Below, piece after piece: positions 54,701-60,700 of a stretch of DNA of 64,000 bases. This DNA comes from Blastobasis lacticolella (Eukaryota; Arthropoda; Insecta; Lepidoptera; Blastobasidae), in contig LR990040.1 of the NCBI GenBank assembly GCA_905147135.1, positions 21,063,857-21,127,856 on the forward strand. The letters run 5' to 3'. The stretch's first letter is position 1. Every line of letters starts with the position of its first letter. The position numbers were made by a program, and so were the translations under genes. A model generated the notes under the pieces. The model did not search any database and was not told where the DNA came from. It saw only the letters and a program-made list of their open reading frames with translations.

Positions 54701-57700
54701 TTTTCCATTTGCATAATTTGAGCAGTCTGAGGTACTGTAACCATACTGCCTAGTATTTACGAGTAGTCACAGTTTTTGCATACTTTATTTTTTCATTATT
54801 TCGTTTTGTTGAAAGAAAAAAGTCTCTTTCCAATGCCCATAATATTTTTATTAAATTTTAAAATTCCAAATTCAAACTACTTAATTCCCTTGGAAAGTTT
54901 CATACAATATTATTTTCCTGTTCCTATTTCGAGTGGTGTGAAAAATATCTAAATGGACCGACAACGTTTGTAGTTCTTAGTATTAAACGATTCAATTAAC
55001 TCACCCTGTAGTTGGATAGGTGGTTGACGACACACGTGAAGTGCACGTCGCGGCCCTGCGTCACCGTGTGGTTCTCCAAGGCTTGCAGGAACTCCGGTTC
55101 CACCTCCGCCTGGAGTGGCATCTCGCCTGGATTGAGAGGAAACAAATGTGAGCTTCATAGTAGTGCAGTGTGGCACTCCCCTTAACCTTCCTAACTAAAT
55201 ATAAGCATGGACCACAACATGTGTAACTAGAGCCAATATACGACTATAACTTATTCGTTGCGTATCATTTAAATCTACCATTGCAGTAGGACTCAATAAT
55301 AGGGATGCATCAGTTGTACAGGCCGTGTTGTGTCCGGCAGAGTAGAATAGCACCAACCCCTTACACTCATGGGTGTCGTACAAGGCGACAAATTTTTTTG
55401 AGGCAAAAGATCCAAGAAACCTCGTAGTCTGGAAAATGGGCAGCAGGATTTTCCTTTGTTATATTTAAACACTGCGATCTCCAACCCGCCTGCCAATTGT
55501 GGAGATTATGGCAATAACCTCCCCTTTCGTGGGATAGACCCTAATCTCTGAAGTGGACTGTTACGGGCTGTAATAAGTTGTACAGGGTTAGTAATGAAAG
55601 TCATCATCATCATCATCATATCAGCCAAAAGACGCCCACTACTGGGCATAGGCCTGCCTCAGAGATCTCCACAAAGGCCGGTCCTGTTCCTTCTGCATCC
55701 AGCTGGCATCTGTGAGCTTTACCAGGTCGTCGGTCTACCTTGTGGGAGGCCTACCCACGCTGCGTCTTCCAGTACGTGGTCGCCACTCGAGAACTATACT
55801 GCCCCATAGGCCATCTGCTTTTCGAGCTATGTGCCCTGCCCACTATGCTGTGTTATGAAAGTTTATAATACCAATTATTGTTATCTAGTTTGGAGTGTCG
55901 GTGAACTAATGGCGGACTCGTAAGCGTAAGTTTTAAGAGAGGTAGGGCATAGCGGGGTATCTCGTTCGAATTGGAGCCGCCCGACTGGGGAAGTACCTCC
56001 ACCTTACAGAATATCGCAGCTAAATAATACTCTTTTAAATAGTATTGTGTTTCTGCCGGTGAGTAAGGTTTCCAGTGCTCCATGGGGTGAGGATTTGGGG
56101 AACCGTGGCTTTGGCAGTGGAGTGGCATTTGCTTTTTGCTGCCAGAGCAACGTGTTATAGAGGTGGGCAACGCATTAGCGATACTCTTGGTGTTGCTAAT
56201 GTCTATAAGCAGTGGTGACCACTTTCCATCAGGTGGCCCGCTTGCCTGTTTGACTACCGTACGACATAAAAAAAAAAAGCGAGAGGTATAACGGGTTCGA
56301 CACCCAGTGCTGCAACGTACTAACACCTTTTTCAAGTAATGTATATTAGTTGAACACTGAGGAAAACATCGTAAAGAAACCTGCACATTCAGGCGACTAA
56401 ATGTGTAGTCAAGATCTAATCTTGTCTGGTTCAGCTATTAACAGGAACACGGAGATCAGACGGCAGTTGCTCAACTGTAATTACCTGATCTGCTCAATCC
56501 TGGATCACAAGCGGGATATTGACGCCAAGATGGTAATTTATGTAGTCTTTCATCATCAACAACATATCATAACAGGCTACAGCTGGACTTGACCTTCCTA
56601 CACGTATGAAAGGGTTTTGTAATTATTTCCAGGCTTAGATCGCAGTCATGAAAACGCACATCAGACAAGGCTGCCGAACTTTTTCTGGCCAATGATAGTC
56701 CTAACTGGTTTGCCTCTAAGATATTATTCACCAGTCATAGGTACATTTAAACCCGTAAGTCAAAGGGGTTGGTGCTATACCATTTCTACTCTGCCGAATA
56801 CCACTTTTTATGCTACTCTACTCTGTGACTGGAAAGCGGAAACTGTCGCTCATGTCATCTACGTACGATTCATATTATTAGGTTTGTGAAAACCTAAACA
56901 GAATGAACGTATTTGATTTGATGTGATTAGGTTTCATGCAGAAGCGCAGATGCAATGTCACGTGAGAACCTCTTATAATTGTGCGGCTACTTGACCTTCA
57001 ATGGAGACAATAATTTATTTTATTTTATAATGCAAACATTGGTGATTGGCGGCAGAAATAGATAAGGAGCTTCATATCTACATAGATGGACACTCCATGC
57101 TTAACAGTGTCCAACTATGACCACTTAATGAATTTGAATAATTCTGACAAAGTCCGCTTCCAGCCGTCTGTCCCTATGCACCTATGTAAGTATCTATGTA
57201 CGCTTAGATATTGTAGAGTTAATGCGGTTTTCAACAATAGATACAGTGATTGAAGAGGAAGGTTTATAAGCAAGAAAACATGCGTCGGTAGGGGGTAAAG
57301 TACGCGAACGAAGTCGCGCCGGGTCTACTAGTTTAAAACAAAATCGCTTTCCTCACTGTCCCTATGAATGTATGTATGTATGTATGTACGCTTAGATCGT
57401 TTAAACTATGCAACGGATTTTAATGCAGATTTCAACAATAGATAAAGTTATTCAAGAGGAAGGTTTCTAGGATAGGACAACACGCGAACGAAGTTGCAGC
57501 GGGCCAGCTAGTTGTTGTATACATGTCCTTTTCTTTAATAGTCTACAAGGGTTGGATTGTAATAATTTATCGCTTTTCAAAGTTCATAATTACTTTAATA
57601 ACTTGTCTACGTAGCAAAGAGATTAAGGAGACGTTAATAAATAAATTAACCGACTTGTTCTAAGTGTTTGGAAACCAACTTGTTTGTAATTTGTTTCAGT

Positions 57701-60700
57701 AACTTTGTCAACGTGGCAGGCGGACAGATCTGAGGATTATGTGAACAATTGTGTTCTTCCTAACCGGGCCCGCAAGGGTATCAGTAAACCAAGAAGGGTT
57801 CAAAAATTCGAAAAATCCGATATTTATAATAACATTTTAAAAATAAAAACATATAAGAAATATGCTTCTTTCGAATAATTTCCGTTCTCCTCAAAATGTT
57901 GTTTACCATATCTAACTACTAATCTCTTTCACACTTGTAGTACCTAAGTTACGACAAATGTAAAAGAGATAAGTTGATTTAGGGGACAACATTTGGGGGA
58001 CAATGGGCATGATCGCTACTTTCGCAGTTTTTCAGTCTCTTTTATTTATAATTTCTCTATCGTAATAAAGGCAATACATACGAAACTTTGTATCGTTGTG
58101 TAGTGTTTGTATATCCATAACATACTAAAACCAATCGTGAGTTGACTAACTCTAGAAGGATACGAATTTATAAAAAAATTACGAATTACATGTTGCTCTA
58201 GCATTAAAATCTTATTGATAGTAATCGTACGGAACCCATTTGTATTTGAGTTCGACTAATGCTTGACTGGTATTTTATAAAATCGACCCGCTCCGGCTTC
58301 ACACAGGTGTTTTTTGGTTTTCCTTAATATAATTTGCATGTCTACACATAAACCCTAAGGAAGAAATTATCTAAATGACAGTGAAACCCACGTCAAGTTA
58401 AGTCCGTTGCGAGATTTAGGAGGAGTTAGCCGAAATACAGACAGTCAGACGCGGAAAGCGAGTTTATTTTATAGCAGGTAAAGACAAGGATAAGGTATCC
58501 GACTCGTAAGCGAGAGGTACCTAGTTCGAGTCCCATTGCAATCATGTACCAATGACTCTTTTCTGAGACGTATAGTATTTGAATGGTAACCGATACTTTT
58601 ACGGTGCGAGAAAACATCGTGATTAAACCTGCATATTCATGCGACTAAATGTGTAACGATGATCTAATCTGGTCAGAGAAGCTTCCGATGGCAGACGCTC
58701 CACTGCAATTATCTGATCTGCCGAATCCTGGATCATGATTAAGGCTGGCCCCGAGCCCTCGTCCGCGAGAGCACAGCCGGGACATTGACGCCAAGATGAT
58801 TATGTTTATTTTAAGGATAAGGGTGTCGAGAGCCCTGGTTAAACTTCCCAAACCACTCTGGATAACAGACTGCTTTGTAAATCAATGTGTTACGAGACTC
58901 GAAAGCACACGGGCACCAAACACCGATCGAATTAATTTATGGCCTTGGCCTTTTCCAAGCGATATACGTTATCCGTTATACTGCTGGATAAAAGGAAACG
59001 TATGGGCAGTAGCACGCAGTAGTGGTTGCATTACTTTAGAATTGATTAGGGATCAGAGAAAATTCATGAGGCTCTGTGGTTCAGTTCCCGCGTTGTGGGT
59101 TTCGTAGACGATATTTTAGACTATTCGCACTTAAATAGGTAACTAGTGAACCCGGCGCGAATGGATTCGCGTACACCTATTTTACCCCTATCTACCCTTT
59201 TTTTCTAGCTTATAAACCATCTTCTTGAATCACTCTATCTATTGCTGAAAACTGCATTAAAATCCGTTGCGTAGTTTAAAAGAACTAAGCGTACATAGAT
59301 ACATACATAGAAGGCTCAAAAATAAAGAAAGTCCAAATACTCCGATATTCTAAAACGAGTAAAACAAGATGCCTCCGCAGAACAAGTCAGTATTTATGTA
59401 GATAAGATACGCAGAACTACGACAAGTGATATGCTTGTGATCTTGACCAAAGATTGTAGTGATAAAGCACCAGAAATGCAGAAAACATTAGCTGGAATCC
59501 CGGGGAGCAATGCTTTAGTTGTTGGTAAAGTACCTGAGCCTGACATCGAAATTAAGGATCTTCAACAACCAAGCAAGACATTCTGGAAGCCCCACAAAAT
59601 GCTACCGGTGAGGACTATACGATCACACTAGACGTAGCGAAGTCCCTGCGTAAGGCATACAGTAGAACTCAAACAGCGGCAAGACTTCAAGAAGCGCTGG
59701 CACAAAAATGGTCGGTGAATACGGCCAAATAAAGATAGGTTGGGTAAATTGTCGTAAAGAAAAGATGACAGACTATTTAAATTAAAATATGACTATTTAC
59801 ATTAAATTTTTATATTTGCTATAATGCTAGATTAGATATAATGCCCGGTAAGCGAGGAGATTAAGGCAAACCCTTCACTAGTGTGGAGGAGGCTCAAGTC
59901 CAGCAGTAGACTGTTGATGTGATATTGAAGAGCTCTAAGCCTGTGTTATTTTTTACGCACCTGTGACAAACACACTGAAGAACGTCGCCAGCCACCAGGC
60001 CGCCTTCGTGTGCGGCGAAAACATGTGTCTGATGATTAGCCTGTAACAATGAAAAAAACATATAATGAACCTAGATTTTCCTCTTTATAAGTACAAACTA
60101 GGAAACTACGCAAGTATTTTATTGAATTAATAATTTTTCGATGGTACGGCGGTTGCGTCACCAACTTTTCTAAAAATAAAGTTGTTTAAAATTTTTCAGT
60201 ATAAATACTTCTAACAAAAAGACAGATTATGATTCGCACCAGTGCCTCCAAGACGCAGTTCGAAACTCCGTTGAGTTTGGCAAAACATGTCGTTATCGGC
60301 CAACATTTTGGTAGCTAGGGACATCGATAAAAATTGTGTATTATTTCCTTTGACGCGAACAAAGGATATCCGAATGAAAGGAGGCAGGTCTCGTTATATT
60401 TCTGTCCCTGAGATATTCTAAACTTCTAAACCATCGCCCGCAATAATTATCTGTTTCCTTTCAATAACGAGGAGTCAACAAAAAGACCGTTCGGGAAGAA
60501 AAATATGCGACAGATATACAGGGTGGCTTTGAGGTGGAGGTGAAATTAAATGCAAGGGTGGATCGTGCTTCTACTCTTTTATTATTATACCTACTGTTGT
60601 TCGACATCATCAAAACCATGTCTCTTACCTTCGATAATCTATACATAGTATAAAACAAAGTCGCTTCCTGCCGTCCGTACGCTTAGATCTTCTAAACTAC

